DNA of 64,000 nt from Polyporus tsugae (lineage: Eukaryota; Basidiomycota; Agaricomycetes; Polyporales; Polyporaceae): positions 3,534,001 through 3,598,000 of the forward strand of contig JAHRBS010000007.1 in assembly GCA_024305745.1 (NCBI GenBank), given 5' to 3'. Of this stretch, positions 25,201 to 37,501 are shown in pieces; position 1 is the first letter of the stretch, and each line of letters opens with the position of its first letter. The notes beneath the pieces were generated by a model. It was not told the origin of the DNA and ran no database searches. It saw only the letters and a program-made list of their open reading frames with translations. The position numbers and the translations under genes are program-made.

Positions 25201-25690
25201 GGCCATTCGAGGGGCCCGCGGCAGACGAACTGGGGCCGGGTTCGGGGTTCGAGTCTAGTGAGACGGACAAAGCAGAGTCTCTATCGCTCTCCGTGAGCCT
25301 CATAGCAGTGCGTTCGGAGTGGACAAGCGAGGAAGATGCGGAAACGGTTGTAGAATCAGTGGGGATCAACGCGCGTTCAATGGACGCGAGCGAGCTGGAG
25401 GGCGACGTCGTGCGGCTGTCCACCCTCTGTCTCTTGCGCGCACGGACGAGCTCTGGGTCTGCGTCAAGCGAGGGCGGGGTGGGGGGCGAGGAGAGGAGGA
25501 TGCCAGAGGAGGACGGGTGGAGGTAGGACAAAGGGACGGAGGTGAGAGAAGAGGCCGGGGCGTACTCGGCAGAGCGGGCGTCGGCGTCGCCCTCTTCGAG
25601 CTCAGACCTCGTACGAGTGTGCGGGACTGTGCTGGCTAGGCTGGATTGTTGGGGGTTCCTTGACGTCGGGGACGAGGTGTTCAAAGGCAC
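22269..25690 (-). CDS. WDR26/Gid7-like LisH-CTLH-WD40 protein
   Basis: This encodes the WD40 subunit of the GID/CTLH ubiquitin ligase, which targets gluconeogenic enzymes in yeast and other substrates elsewhere. The first long exon (from at least 25690 down to 24956) is Ser/Thr-rich, with a basic patch 'RARKRQRVD', and ends in the LisH start '[17 protein letters not shown]'. The next exons continue as LisH then CTLH ('[19 protein letters not shown]', '[33 protein letters not shown]'). Then come '[25 protein letters not shown]' and WD40 repeats, e.g. '[23 protein letters not shown]', '[14 protein letters not shown]' and '[11 protein letters not shown]'. The last exon ends at 22269 after a Gly/Ser-rich tail. 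The 5' end is unsettled. The frame is open up to 25879 but has no ATG before the internal one at 25303, so an upstream exon probably supplies the start. Confidence 0.92.
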
Positions 25691-26313
25691 GAAAGCGAAG
25701 GCGGAGCGGAGGGATGACTGGTCGGGTTCCAGGTTCGGGGTCTGGTGCGGTGTGCTGACCCGCGGTGGATTGGACGGTGTGCGTGAATCAATGGTGGCGA
25801 TGGATAGGACGGTAGAATGGCGGGCACGGCGAGCAGGGCTCGATCGCAGGGACCGAGGTTGAGAGGACGATGGTCGTAGTATCAGACAAAGTCAGACTGC
25901 AGCATGGCTCTCCTCGCCGTTGACCTCCATCCGCCCCGCGGTCGGAGTCGGCCACGCGTCTCTTTCCTTGCCCACAACATCTCCACATCCCCCACCCTCT
26001 CCCGCCTGCCATCTCCCCGCAAGCATCCTTATTTATTGCTTTCACGGCTGAACACAGTCAAATTGGCCCACCAAGGTGTACCGAGACACCGCGCCGTCAG
26101 CACGCAGCGATATCTCGTCAATACGGACCGGTCCCAACCACGCCCTCCCATTCCTAAGCGTTATCGAAGGCCGCAATCTGCCTCTCCCCTTACACGCGCC
26201 CTGTTTGCTGCCAAGTATGTAATCTAATGCGAGTGACCGCAGTACCAATCCTGCCCAAGTCCTTTCGGAGCCAGAGCAGCAGCCCCCACACTGCTATATT
26301 TGCTACTACGCCC

Positions 26314-26636
26314 ATGAGCAACTATAAGCCGCGCGCAACGCTTGCAGTGAGTGTCCCAATCCCCCACGCCCATCTAAGAGCTAACACCCGGTCCTGCCCG
26401 TCAACCCTCTTCCTCGTGTTAAGGAAGCTCAGGCGAGCTGCCTATCCATCGATCGTAGCCAGCTGGTCGGCCTTGCCAACACCGCCTGGAAGGTTGTCCA
26501 AGACTCCGCTCTTGAAGCGCCGGTTCACAAGCAGTCAGAACATCTCAGAGTCAAGGACTGTAGTCCAACGGTGTCCTGCAGCGTGCCGTGCTCAAGGCCG
26601 CTCCGTCAATCAGCTACGATCTATGAAGCGGAGTGA
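26314..26636 (+). CDS. possible small two-exon gene
   Basis: ATG at 26314, 11 codons, then a GTGAGT donor at 26347. The next exon runs from 26424 (after TTAAG) to the TGA at 26634-26636. The joined frame is 81 residues, with an amphipathic-looking stretch 'SQLVGLANTAWKVVQDSALE'. No family is recognised and the acceptor is not a YAG, so this is only a candidate. Confidence 0.22.
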
Positions 26637-28558
26637 ATTGCCTCAGCGTGCGCGCATAACACGCGTCCATCCGGGGCGTCGCCCCTCCCGAGCCGCCGAC
26701 GCTCACAGGTGCTGCAAATTGGCTGCAAAGTTTGGCTATTGGGGTGGCCAGGCATCCCATGGTGTCTGCTTAGGAAGTCGTTCTTCTGTTTTCTATGTTG
26801 GGCAGCACGAATGGTGAGTGGATCCCGCATTTTTATCGTGCTCTTTCCCATCCATTTCCGTTCGCCTCATCGAGGGATTGGTGCGAACCTCTCCTATAGG
26901 ACTCTAGACATCCAAGTTCGAAGCGTCTTTGTGATGTCAGGTGGCGGCAGCACGAATGTGTGCTGATGCTTGGAAAGGCGCATTCATGCCCATACTCTTC
27001 TGTTCGTCTATTGAACTGTCATTGACAGGTCGGCAGAAGCATGCCAAGTGATATCTCTCGCTCGTATGGTTTATGTTGGTTCCGAATCCTGATTCAGCCG
27101 CGATATGATACCGTGAGGTTGGCAGGCCGCGTCTCTGCGAGCGAAGTCTGTATTTGCATCAGGTCCGCGCAACGTTTAGCGCGAGCACGATTGAGGGTTT
27201 TATTTCGTCGTACTTCACCTCAATCTTTGGCCGAGTAATCGAGCAGCAAGGATGATCTATGAGCTACGAATTCTTTCGTTGTTCCAAGGTGCTATGCTAG
27301 GACGCGTGCTATTGGAAGCGCGTGGTTCTCGACCCTTCGCCATTCATCCATAACCACGCCGTCATGATCGAAATGGAGTCCCGGATTCGAACTACCGCTG
27401 AACGACTGCGGGCAGACAAGGCTGACAAACTACCTATATGATATGTTTCAGGCTCAACTTGCATGCCAGTGATGTGCATAACACACTCCATTTAACGGAG
27501 CTCGCACCGGTCTCCTCACGGTAAGCCCAATCCATTAACGTTCATATGTATCCGTGTCCGTGTCACATCTCTCGGGGTCTTTTGAAATTTACATATTCTA
27601 TGAAGCCCCTTCTAATCTCTGGACAACGCTCAAGTCATGCACACCGGACCCGACATTATTCACCCCGCATTCTTTCCCTCTCCGGATGCTAAGCAACCGT
27701 TCCTGCACAAGCGTGTCCCTTCGTGATGCGGGCGGCGTGCTAGTGGCGAGTCGCGCAGGCAATAATGCGCATGCGCAACGCTTATAGGACCCTTCTAATT
27801 GATCACTATCCTCCACGCCGACTTGCGCCGACACTATGTTCTTTCCTTCACGCCCGCAGCACGGCTGGGTACTCTCGGTCGGTTCGCGATCGCCCTAGGT
27901 GCGTTTCCGAGTTCTCTTCTGCGTCCTGTTCTAAGTACGCACTGGCGTCGGCCGGCTGCGCGTTGCCATCACGCTGAATGCGCAATGCGCAATGCGCTGC
28001 GCATATGTACTTCCCAGCGAAGTTCCTCACATCGGTGAACTCATTTTCCCTTCATATCACTTCGGAATCAATTTTCAAGTATACGTTACCGTGCTCGAAG
28101 ACGCTATACCTTCATTTCCTTAGCGCCAATCCGGTTCGAGTGTTATTGTCTGCACCTGTGCAGGAGCGTACTACTGTACTTACTGCCGACGGCATTGCCG
28201 CGCCAGGAACCACGTCCTTGAGCGGCGGAGTTCCTGAGATGCACAATCCCGGACCACACCTCCCCCTGGCACGTGTATCCTGAACGCTCAACCGCCATGT
28301 TCGTGCTGGGAACATACTTAAGGCGATCCACGGGATGACGGTCACGGCCAAACGCAGAGGACAGCGACCGCCACCGTCACCTCCTCTTTCTCGCACCTGG
28401 CCCGCTGAGATCAAAGGAACCAGGGAATATGCCCTCTTGTTTGTCCTCGTGAGCCTCATGTCTACCCTCATGTCTCACGCATGCTCGATGGGGTTGATGG
28501 GGGTCCCAGGTCGTCTCCTGTTGTCTGGCAGATAAGGTGGTGGCGCGCGGCTGAGCGC

Positions 28559-28620
28559 ACGAATGGCGCGAGCTCGCGTTCGAGCGGAAAGTCCGCGAAC
28601 GCCAGCGTTGCGCCATTCGT
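28559..28620. repeat. 62-nt long hairpin (near-perfect inverted repeat)
   Basis: The outer 11 bp (28559-28569 with 28610-28620) pair perfectly. An inner stem, GCGTTCG...CGGA against TCCGCGAACGC, pairs with one bulged base around an AAG loop. Confidence 0.75.
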
Positions 28621-28706
28621 AAGTACTTAAGTCGATGTTTCCTCCTCCGCCGATGGCGCTCTCCATCGCCTGCGCGTACTACCCGCGACTCCCTTCTAGA
28701 ACGCGC

Positions 28707-28733
28707 GATAATTCGCATTCTGTGCGAATTATC
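28707..28733. repeat. 27-nt perfect hairpin
   Basis: GATAATTCGCA (28707-28717) and its exact reverse complement (28723-28733) are separated by five bases. It lies less than 100 bp from the larger hairpin. Confidence 0.8.
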
Positions 28734-30203
28734 TCCGTCGACTAGTACGACCCTGATGAGTATTGTATACAGTTGATTCGCGGCAAGGGTCGGGCTGAGC
28801 TCTCAGTGCACAAGCACTAGTGCGCACGCCTCGTGAATCGGAATTTTACTCTTCTATTCGATACAGGGGCACTTCAGATCGGTTCATTGCGCAGCGTGGA
28901 TGGACGTCGACACCCGCCAATTATGAGGCCCATTGTCAAGGTCATGGGTGCATCCTCGCGTCCTCGCAAAACGAATCCTTGCGTAAGTCCACGCAGTCCT
29001 TTCCCACTGCAGCCTCGAGCTCCTCCTCTTATGACGGTCGGGTTGCGAACCGTGACCGCGGTCGCGAACAGTATTCCGTCCCTCACACACGGTCGTGGGC
29101 ACCTTGACCTGATCCACATGCGCCTTCCTGAAAATCCCTGGAGAAGGGCGGAATAGGGGAGGGACTCCCAGTCTAAATTTTAAGCTTTCTCAGCGCACTG
29201 GTGGGGACCGCTGCGAGGTCCCTCCTCGGTGTCCGTCCAGTCCATGGCGCGGTGGTCGCTCTCATATAACCATAGCAGCCGGGTCAAGTTTATCGGAGCG
29301 ACACGGCGCTCCACGGTGCGCCTCCCTGTGCGATGCTCGAACAGCGGAGGACGAGCACCGTGACATCACGCTCACCGCCAAGCGACGACATCCCTAAACG
29401 GTGTCTACCGCAGATCCTGTGGCCTTCTTCCGGAAAATCTTGCAGAAACTCGCTGGGCTCGCATGCCTATGCACGTACACGCGGGCTCTCGCGTTACGTT
29501 CTACCCGGCCGCATTGCGAACGTTCGACATACGAGCCGTGAGAGCCTCTCGCTTGGCGGCGGGCTTGAACGCACCCGTGCGTCGCTTGGGCGCGTGACGC
29601 TGAAAGCTTATTTCCCCGCATGCCCATCTGCCTCCGCACCTATCGACGATATGTCATCCAGCCACTAGTGCTGACAGCGATCAGAGGCCTAGAGAGCCCG
29701 ATAACTCCCAGTCAGACCGCCCCCTCAGTGACTCGAGCCATTCGGGCCACGACTCGGAGCAGCATAGCTAACAACATAGACTTCCTGAGAAGCTTGCCTG
29801 TGCTCTTCCTCCATTGGCCACGGGACACGGCGCAGTAACCTATAATATAGGGGGGGACATACGAGCTCAGCGCACGTCCAGTTTCATGATCCGTCCTCTG
29901 ACCAGCTGCTGCAGAGCGTCGGAGTCAGCTGCTGCGCACCTGCTGACCTTCTTCCGCTCTCCGCCATATGTTCGAATTCGGATCCTTTTAACACCCCCTC
30001 AGACCCTTAGATCATATGCACATACTGTAGCTATACCTACCTTAAGCATGGCCTTCATTATAGGAGGAACTGCCCCTCGTCTACGTATACTATGTGCATA
30101 TGACGCGTCATGGCCTCTGATGCGATGCGACGTCCAGCTCCAGCCAGGCTCCAGCTGGTGGCTCGGATTTCAATGAATCTCCCTCCGTCTGCAGCCGCCA
30201 GTG

Positions 30204-30237
30204 GCTGGCTGGCTGGCTGGTTGGCTGGCTGGCTGTA
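30204..30237 (+). repeat. TGGC tetranucleotide microsatellite
   Basis: About eight TGGC units with one imperfect unit (GGTT) in the middle. Confidence 0.9.
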
Positions 30238-30762
30238 CGTGTCCGTCGCTCGCGAGCCACCATTAATTCAGACTTCCAAGTCCAAAGACGTCCAGCATCG
30301 GCATCAGGTGCAGTGTCAGCGCTTCAGCCCCAAAGCATTCTTAATATTGTGCCTATTCGACAGTGGTGGGCTGACTACTTCCTCGGTGACGCCATATTGC
30401 TCAGTTCAACGAGATGCTCGCAGTTTTGCACGACGCCTGGGACTTCGTATGATCAGTGCACGGGGGGAGCTCCAACGCTCGAAGGTGGGATAGATTTCGG
30501 AATATCCAACCATACCATATTTTATGTAGTACCACTGTTACCTGCAGTACACTTTGGTTGGCCACGGAGAATAGAACATGTACAGTCGGCCGGTGCCTTT
30601 ACCTCGAATGAACGCTATATATATTATCAAGTTCCAGGACCATTGAGAGAAAGCAAAAATATGACCGGCCTCGTCCACTGGCAGGACTCGGATGCAAGCC
30701 GCCGCGCCCAGGCCCTCGAACACGCTCCGAGTCTCGCCCACCGTCCCGGTCAAGCGAGACCC

Positions 30763-30782
30763 TCGAGCTCGAGCTCGAGCTC
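30763..30782. repeat. TCGAGC tandem palindromic repeat
   Basis: Three and a half TCGAGC units. The run is self-complementary because GAGCTC and CTCGAG are palindromes. Confidence 0.85.
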
Positions 30783-30893
30783 TTCAAAGCCACTCCACCC
30801 AGTGAAAGCCCCGGAAGTCACAGGATGATCGCGCCCGATATAAGTATATGCGTCACCGTGGGCGGGATCGACACAGAAGGCGGCCACGGTCGT

Positions 30894-30920
30894 CCCGACT
30901 CCCGACTCCCGACTCCCGAG
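30894..30920 (+). repeat. CCCGACT tandem repeat
   Basis: Three perfect 7-nt units followed by a partial fourth (CCCGAG). Confidence 0.85.
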
Positions 30921-31187
30921 TGCCCACGAATTCGAACTCCATCTATAGCAGCAAGTCGGATCCGGAGTCGGGGGTCGGAGGCAGTAAGAGTATACGTACA
31001 TATATATGCGTTCTACTACGCGCGCGCATACATTCAAGGCTGCATCTATACCGATACACATCGAATCAGAAATAGCTGCACATGAGCCTAGTACAGCGGG
31101 CGAGAGCGGTACCGGTCAGGAAGCTTAAGCATATGCATATGTGCGACGCAACATTACACACGATGCTGACTCTGATGAAATCCATGG

Positions 31188-31209
31188 CCCTCACCGTTCA
31201 CGGTGAGGG
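31188..31209. repeat. short perfect hairpin
   Basis: CCCTCACCG and its reverse complement are separated by the loop TTCA. It has no T-run after it, and no adjacent gene is recognised. Confidence 0.7.
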
Positions 31210-32341
31210 GGCCGGCCGACTCGGATGTTGATGATGATGGATATCTGGAGGGGAATATATACCGATCACGACGGGAACGCGTACGGTCTCGACGGACACT
31301 CTGGCCCAGGGAACGCGAGGAATTCACGGGGTCTAGTCTAAGCACAACAGGAACCAATCCAGCGCGCGCGATACGATCCGAACGGCCCAAGTTATACTGT
31401 AGTACCGTATGTATACAGTGCATGCATGCACAACTGACCGAACATGGTGATAAGACGCGGCCGCCCGTCAGATGAGTTAACGCCATGCAGATGACGAGCC
31501 ACCAAACCCTCGACACCGGATGACGGAATTCTTCGACAGCAAGGGCTCGCGCAGATGTGGCATGAAAATGGTGTCAAAGAAGGCGACTTTTGCGCCACCT
31601 GCATTACTAACCGGAGGACGATGCGAGTACCATACGACAACCATGAACAAAACGTTTTTGGGGGTTATAATGTGACACACTAAGTAGGGGCATTGGTTTG
31701 GGTTTAGACTTGGGGCCTAGGCATGTTGCCGTAGCCGTGGGTATGTGTGAGCGGATCGAATGCAATTTTGACAAAGCGGAGTTGCGTGTAGGAATGGAAG
31801 GATGATAACAGCGTGAGCGGAGTTAGATACTGATATAGAATTGCAGATGGACGGATGCCGATAGTTGGATGCGGATCGAATGTGAGGGGTAACAAGATAT
31901 ATGTTGTATACGTGGGGATGGGGTGCACCACAACGAAGTTTCATGCGATAGATACATAGATAATGAGCGTGAACCGTGGTTGCAGGCGGCCGCCGACGCC
32001 ATCGAGGACGATGAAAGAAGGCACTTGAGGTCGACGACGCGGACGCGCATGTAAGTTGCCGCCGGCTTTTGACGGGGTACCGCGAGGACAAGCGCAGCAT
32101 GACCAAGGCCGCGGTAGGCCCGAAGGACATGGAAAGCGTTAACAGAGAGCACGACGATGGGTGAGGATGAGATGAGACCGGGACAGTTGAGTGCAGGAGC
32201 GAAACGAACAGCGAGGACGAATGCGATGCGAGGAAGATGGTGAGATGCGTCTAGTTGAGAACATGGGAAGAGTCGAAAGGTTGTTCGTGCAGTCGTGCTT
32301 TTGGTCGTTTCGGTCGTCAGTTCCAATCGCAAGTCGTCAGT

Positions 32342-33821
32342 TCATCGTTTGACAACGGCGGTCCTGCCGCGCTCTCGGGCCAGAAGGCCGCTGCGGCCAC
32401 TCCCGTACCCGGGTGCTTTGCGCTGGACACCAGCAGGTTCCTCGTCGAGTTCGTCCGCGCGCCTTCTTCCCCGCTTCGACGACTCGTTGATGGCCTCCGC
32501 TTTCTCCTCGTCGTAGTCTTCGAGCCCAACGCCGGAGTCACGGAGGTCCAGCTTCTCAAACTTTGGGAGCGGGGGAGGCGAACTGTTCCGGCGTTTGGCC
32601 AGGTGACGGGCTGCACGGACGCCGGCAGCAACGACAGGGCTGTGTGCGACCCAGTCTGCAACTTTCTCCATGCTGTCCAAGCGGGCGCGGGCTTGAGCGC
32701 TCTCTTGGGCTTGAGCGCGCGGCCGGGGAGAACGGCTCGGCGAGCGTCGAGAGGAAGACGAACGCCCGTCAGGGTCCCGTCGACGACTGCGGCCCCGAGG
32801 CACTGCGTCCGCGATTGGGGCGTGTTCCTTGGAGACACGCGCCGAAGGAGCGACAGCAAACGCGGTCGTGGTGTTTACAACGGGACGGGCAAGACGTGGT
32901 GTGGGCGGTGAGGCCGAGTTGTTTTGCAAGGAGCGAGAGAGCATGGAAAGAGCAGGAGAGCCCTTGTGCGAACGTGGCGTGGTGGCGGTGGAAACAAGGA
33001 GAGAGAAGTATGCGGGAAGACTTGCCCGGTTACGGCGCTTCTTGCCTGTTACCGTCTCTGGCTCCTGAGCGCGCTCGTCTTCGTCGCTGGGCGGCGGAGG
33101 TAGGTCGGCGGACTTATGGCCTCGACGGCGGTCCGAGTAAACGGAGGAAGAGGTGGCGGGGATAGATGGTGCGTCGGAGAAATCGTCCTCGGTGGAAGTG
33201 TCGTGGTGTATGCTGCGGGACACGCCGGTACTTGCCGTCAAGGCGGACACGGAAGAGGTGCGATGGTGGAGCGAGGGAATCATAGAGCGATGGTTGGTGG
33301 TGGAGGGACGGCGGGCGTACGCGAGAGAAGAGGCATGATGAACATACCCGGGGGACAGCTTGGATGGGTCGGCATAGTCAGGGTTGACGGCGTAGTAGTC
33401 GTCGTCGGTGTTTGCGCCATAGATGGCAAGTGAGGCACTGTCCTCCTCATGCTCGTCGTCAAAAGGGGACCAGGAGGTGGAAGAGTTGGAAGAAGATGAC
33501 TCGGAATGACGGACGCGGTGGGACGACTTGCGGGCGCCAAGGGATTGTCCGAGGGCAGAGGGAAGCAAGGCAGGGACCTCGGCGAGGTGTGAAGGGGTGT
33601 TGTGGGAGGAGCGAAGGAACGGCGAGGGGTGTGCGCTGCTTGTCGTTGAGATGGAAGGGGAAGTGATGTCTTGGGACTCGCACTCGTCGCTACAATAGGC
33701 TCGGCTGGGGGTAAAGAGCAGTGAGTGGTGAGTCGGGCAATGACGTCGGGTCAGAGGGGGAGAGAGCTTACCCGTCGGCGAGGACAGGCCTGCCGCAGAG
33801 AAGACAGACTTCTTCGTACAT
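32342..33821 (-). CDS. Ecl1-family zinc-binding protein, long basidiomycete form
   Basis: Two exons, 33772-33821 and 32342-33704, give 470 residues. The 67-bp intron has GTAAGC and CAG ends. The N-terminus spells a small zinc module split by the intron: 'CLLCGRPV' in exon 1 and 'RAYCSDEC' in exon 2, a C-x2-C...C-x3-C pattern typical of the Ecl1 (extender of chronological lifespan) family. The rest is a long disordered region rich in Ser, Arg and Pro, with an RS-like segment (about 300-340, 'RGRSRRRDPDGRSSSSRR') and mostly acidic and basic blocks. Yeast Ecl1 proteins are only about 80 residues and affect lifespan and zinc or sulfur starvation responses. Here the same module caps a protein nearly six times longer. 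The family call rests on the N-terminal motif only. Confidence 0.78.
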
Positions 33822-36336
33822 GGAGTGCGTCGTGGAGGACAGAGGGCGAGTGGAGGAGGACGGTCGGGAGGAGCGTCGGGGGGCGGGGGTTGTTATATAA
33901 GAGACATGTTGTGAGTATGTGAAGTGCTGCCTCCCAAATCCGTGGCCCCAATTTCGAAAAAAATACTCACGCATGACTCCCCCCGACAATTCCACTTCAC
34001 CGTCACACATGTCACACACCCCCTTGGCCATCTCCACGCCAGATCTTCCGTGCGCCATCCGCCCGGCGCCCCCAGTCGCTCTCTCAATCCGGTCCAGTTC
34101 CCTCAGACGCCCGCCACCAACCGCTGGCCAGGCCTGTGCACGTTCATACAATCCTCTTTGTCGCCTTTTCCACACTGTTCCTCTACGCTGTATCTCCGCA
34201 AACGTGCTCCTGCCCGCCGCCTCCAGATCAACGTGCCTCTGGTGGATATGTACGCCTTGTAGCCAACTCTCTTCCACACCGGGCATGCCGCCTTCATTCG
34301 CGGAACACCTTCGGGTCCTCTGCAGAAGCTTCTTCTCCCTTCCCACTTCTACATGCGCGCCCATCTCAGAACGCCGGTCCGAACGTGTCACAGCGACAGT
34401 CCCCTGCATTTCTCCTTCTCTGCCTTCGATACCTCCTCTCTTCTTCGCCGGAGTCTCAATGTAGAAACTTAAATTAACGCGCACACACTCCAACCGTTTC
34501 GCCGACAAGTCATGACATGCAGATCACAGCATGCCCCCTCCTAATTCACTGGGCACGCACGCACATCACTCGCACGCCAGATACAACCCCACACACCCGC
34601 CTTCGCGCGCGACGTGATTAGCAGATCCTCACGACGTGCAGCTTCCTTTCCCTTCTCGCGTGTGCTGTATCGCTACCCGTGAGTCTTTCTCAAAATATCC
34701 AGATATTCAGGCCGTATCGCCACCTTCCACATCATGCATCGCTGTCATTGTCACTCCCCATGCCGTATACATCGAAGTCCGACCTTCCATCGGCCGCTAG
34801 CCTCATCTCGACTGGACGAGTACCCTGCCCGGCGTCTTCTCGCCATCTCGCCATAGTGACGCCGAGAGCCCAAGAGGGCACGAACCCTCCAAGTCATTTC
34901 TTCGCCCCAAGTCCGGCTGAGGCATGTAGCATGATGTACTGTACCCTACAAGTCATCGACTAGTCATCGCTGAGCTCACATTGCGTCTCTCCTCCGATTT
35001 GCCCTCGAAGTACAAACACCCGATGGCCCGCGAACTCGGCCGAGGACCTTGAGAGGAGGTACCCCATCAGTCACCGGGCGCGTCATCCGCAGCCCAGGGC
35101 TTTCCTGCTGGGACAGCAATAACCCCGCAGCGGGGGGACCAACTTGGCACCGCGTGAGGGTATAGTGTAACTTATGGCGCAATTGCAACGCCTTGAACGT
35201 CTGTCGTCGTGCGATGACGCGGACGCCTCGCGCCTCTTGTCGACCTCCCGGTCGCGCTTGTCAGACCACCTTGCACTAAGTGAGTTCTTTGTTAAGCATG
35301 GCTCGGCAAATCACGTACATTCGTTGGGGACTTGGGCCCTGGGGTCCAAGTGTGTGCGCGCGCGTATGCACGCTTGATCTCAACCCAATCTGAGTTCCTC
35401 AACATTGAGAAACAGCCTCGGCCCCCTTCAAGAATTCCCTTTCTCCTAAGTGATCGTAACGCGTGCGTCCGCGCCACCACCACCGTCCGAGCCGGACGTG
35501 TTCCTCCGCGACGTGTTTTCCGATTTCTGCCCTCCGGTGCGGGGGCGCTGATTCCAAGTCGCCTCATAAGGAAGCCCTGCATATGGCGACCGTCGGCGTT
35601 TCACCGTACGGCGACGTCTTTGTCTACAGATGTCATCTGAGATCTGGACTGCCGGACGCAATGCATCGACGGCCGGCGAATTTTCTGCAGGTTTCTCCAG
35701 CATTCGACAGTTGTGATCATCCGACTCGGATCCCGCCCGCTGCGGCACGCACATACGTCAGGCGCTGCGTGCGGCGTATGCGCACGCGTGAAGCTATGAT
35801 CACGTCCGCCCCGCCGTGAATTACTGCGAAAAGTTCGAACTCGCTTCACTGCCAGCCTAAGTGGGGGTCACGATAGTAACCGCCGGCCTCCTTCACGCCC
35901 CCGCCATCCCCTTCATTCCACCCCATGGCCATCCCCGTAAGTACGTCCCCTCCATTCCCCACCCCAAACCCGAAATTTTGAAAGCCGGTCGTGATGGTAT
36001 GCATGGCAAGTTGCGAACGCATCCTCGCGCAAAATTTCTCCTCCGGGCTGCATCAACCTAGCGGCAGCTTCTGAATCTGAATCCATCCGGGCATCCGCGC
36101 GGCGTGGACCAACAAGCCACAAGTCGCGACGGCTAACATCTACTTACGCGTCCGGGAGCGAGCACGATGGCACGGCAACCCCGAACGCAGCCGACGGGCG
36201 CCGGCGGCACTCGTATCCGTATCCAAATCGACCCTGCTCTGCCGTAAGAGCGAGCCGGCTCGAACGGTGAGTACTTATGATGCCGCAGATACTGTATAAG
36301 TAGATGTATGTTCTCACCGCCCAATTGCAGCGGACA
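33822..36336. other. intergenic, 2.5 kb
   Basis: No gene supported. It contains the promoter of the Ecl1-type gene. Frames such as 33919-34464 (+) and 35463-35819 (+) show no motif, and I could not link them by introns. Confidence 0.45.
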
Positions 36337-37501
36337 ATGGCGTACGCAGAGATATCACCCTGTCACGCCGCGTACTACCACTTACGGCGGATGCGTGCGC
36401 GTATTTCCCCGCAGGGCACGCACGCATGGACGGACGACTGGAACTGGAACATCCCGTTTCGCTTCTGGGTACGCTACCGCACGTCCGGGCCGCAACGTGC
36501 TCGCGAACGCACATCGTTGGCGAAGGTTCCTTTGAGCTGGAGCCGTGGCCCCGCCTCGGACGCAGAAGGACCGCCACACTTGTGACTTAGCTAGCAGCCA
36601 GTACGTGTACTTACTGGAAGGACCTCCGGGCGAGCAGGCCGAACATCGATACATATCCATCTTCTGGGGCGCACCAGAGTCTCCCGATTGTCGACTCCGG
36701 TTCGCCATACGTGTAGATCACGATACGCCGGAACTTGTTGACCTGCCACTGGCCAGTGCGCTATCGCTCTCTCAGGTATGTATCGGACGTGCCGCTATCT
36801 CACCACCCCCCAGCCTCAGGTTCCTATCTCTCAAACATGGCCTATCGTACACTTATCTCTCCCAGTGACTCACAGACGTGCATGCTTGGCGATAGTAGAT
36901 ACCAACGAGGTCAGATTGAGGGGCGAACAGCTTCCGCTGCCTCCCCTTTCGCCTTATCAAGCTCGTCATCTGCAGCTGTGGCCCGGCTCGAAGCTGAACG
37001 CGTCCGAGTCTCATCATCTCGCGCTATCTAACAGTACGTCCGCGCTCCCGCGACCCTCGCAACGCCACTCAATCAACGTTCCGCTTTCGAACTCGAACTC
37101 GAACCCGTCCGAACGAACTGTGTCAGCCAATTCCTCCCGCTCGGCGAAGCTCGAACTTCTCCTCCTCGTTCAGTGAGTCTTGGAAGTACGGCTCCGTATT
37201 CGTATTCGGCGTTTCCCCAAAGTTCGTCCGCGGGCGGTGGCCGTCCCGCCCTATGATAGGCCGCCCCTTCCGCATCCGGCGCGTGGGTCGGCCGCAAAAT
37301 TTAAGCTTCACGCTTCAGCTCCATGTCCATGATCAAGGCGAAGACGTCCCATACTGGGGCGAGCCTGGCCTGGTCAGCATGGCAACGGGTTCGCTTGAGC
37401 TGCAGCTGCAGGTTCAAGTCCCCACGGCTTCCTCTCCTCCCACGTCCTCGAAAACAGTCTATTGTGGCACGCATGAGTCGATCGAGGCGCGCTGGGGCTG
37501 A
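36337..37501 (+). CDS. hypothetical multi-exon protein
   Basis: I do not recognise the family. A five-exon model fits in phase: 36337-36468, 36566-36775, 36820-37033, 37127-37172 and 37306-37501, totalling 798 nt or 265 residues. Donors are GTACGC, GTATGT, GTACGT and GTGAGT; acceptors are CAG three times and AAG once. The translation looks protein-like rather than random, with alternating hydrophobic strands ('RYISIFWGAPESPDCRLRFA', 'LQLHVHDQGEDVPYWGEPGL') and an aromatic N-terminal patch ('WTDDWNWNIPFRFW'). No signal peptide or clear membrane helix is seen. It stands alone in a gene-poor stretch. Because I chose the junctions to keep the frame open, the agreement is partly circular. Confidence 0.4.

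Larger units (their letters stand above)
25691..32341. other. gene-poor stretch, 6.6 kb
   Basis: This holds the 5' side of the WDR26-like gene, one weak small-gene candidate (26314-26636), two strong hairpins near 28.6 kb, simple repeats near 30.2 and 30.8 kb and a short hairpin near 31.2 kb. Other frames of up to about 170 codons have no recognisable motif and no splice support. Confidence 0.45.

Noticed and set aside
27375..27440. tRNA-like B-box (GTTCGAATCC) on the minus strand
   Set aside because: The flanking bases do not form a T-stem or acceptor stem, so there is no cloverleaf.
37400..37430. Second B-box-like sequence (GGTTCAAGTCC)
   Set aside because: Only two of five T-stem pairs can form, and no acceptor stem is found.
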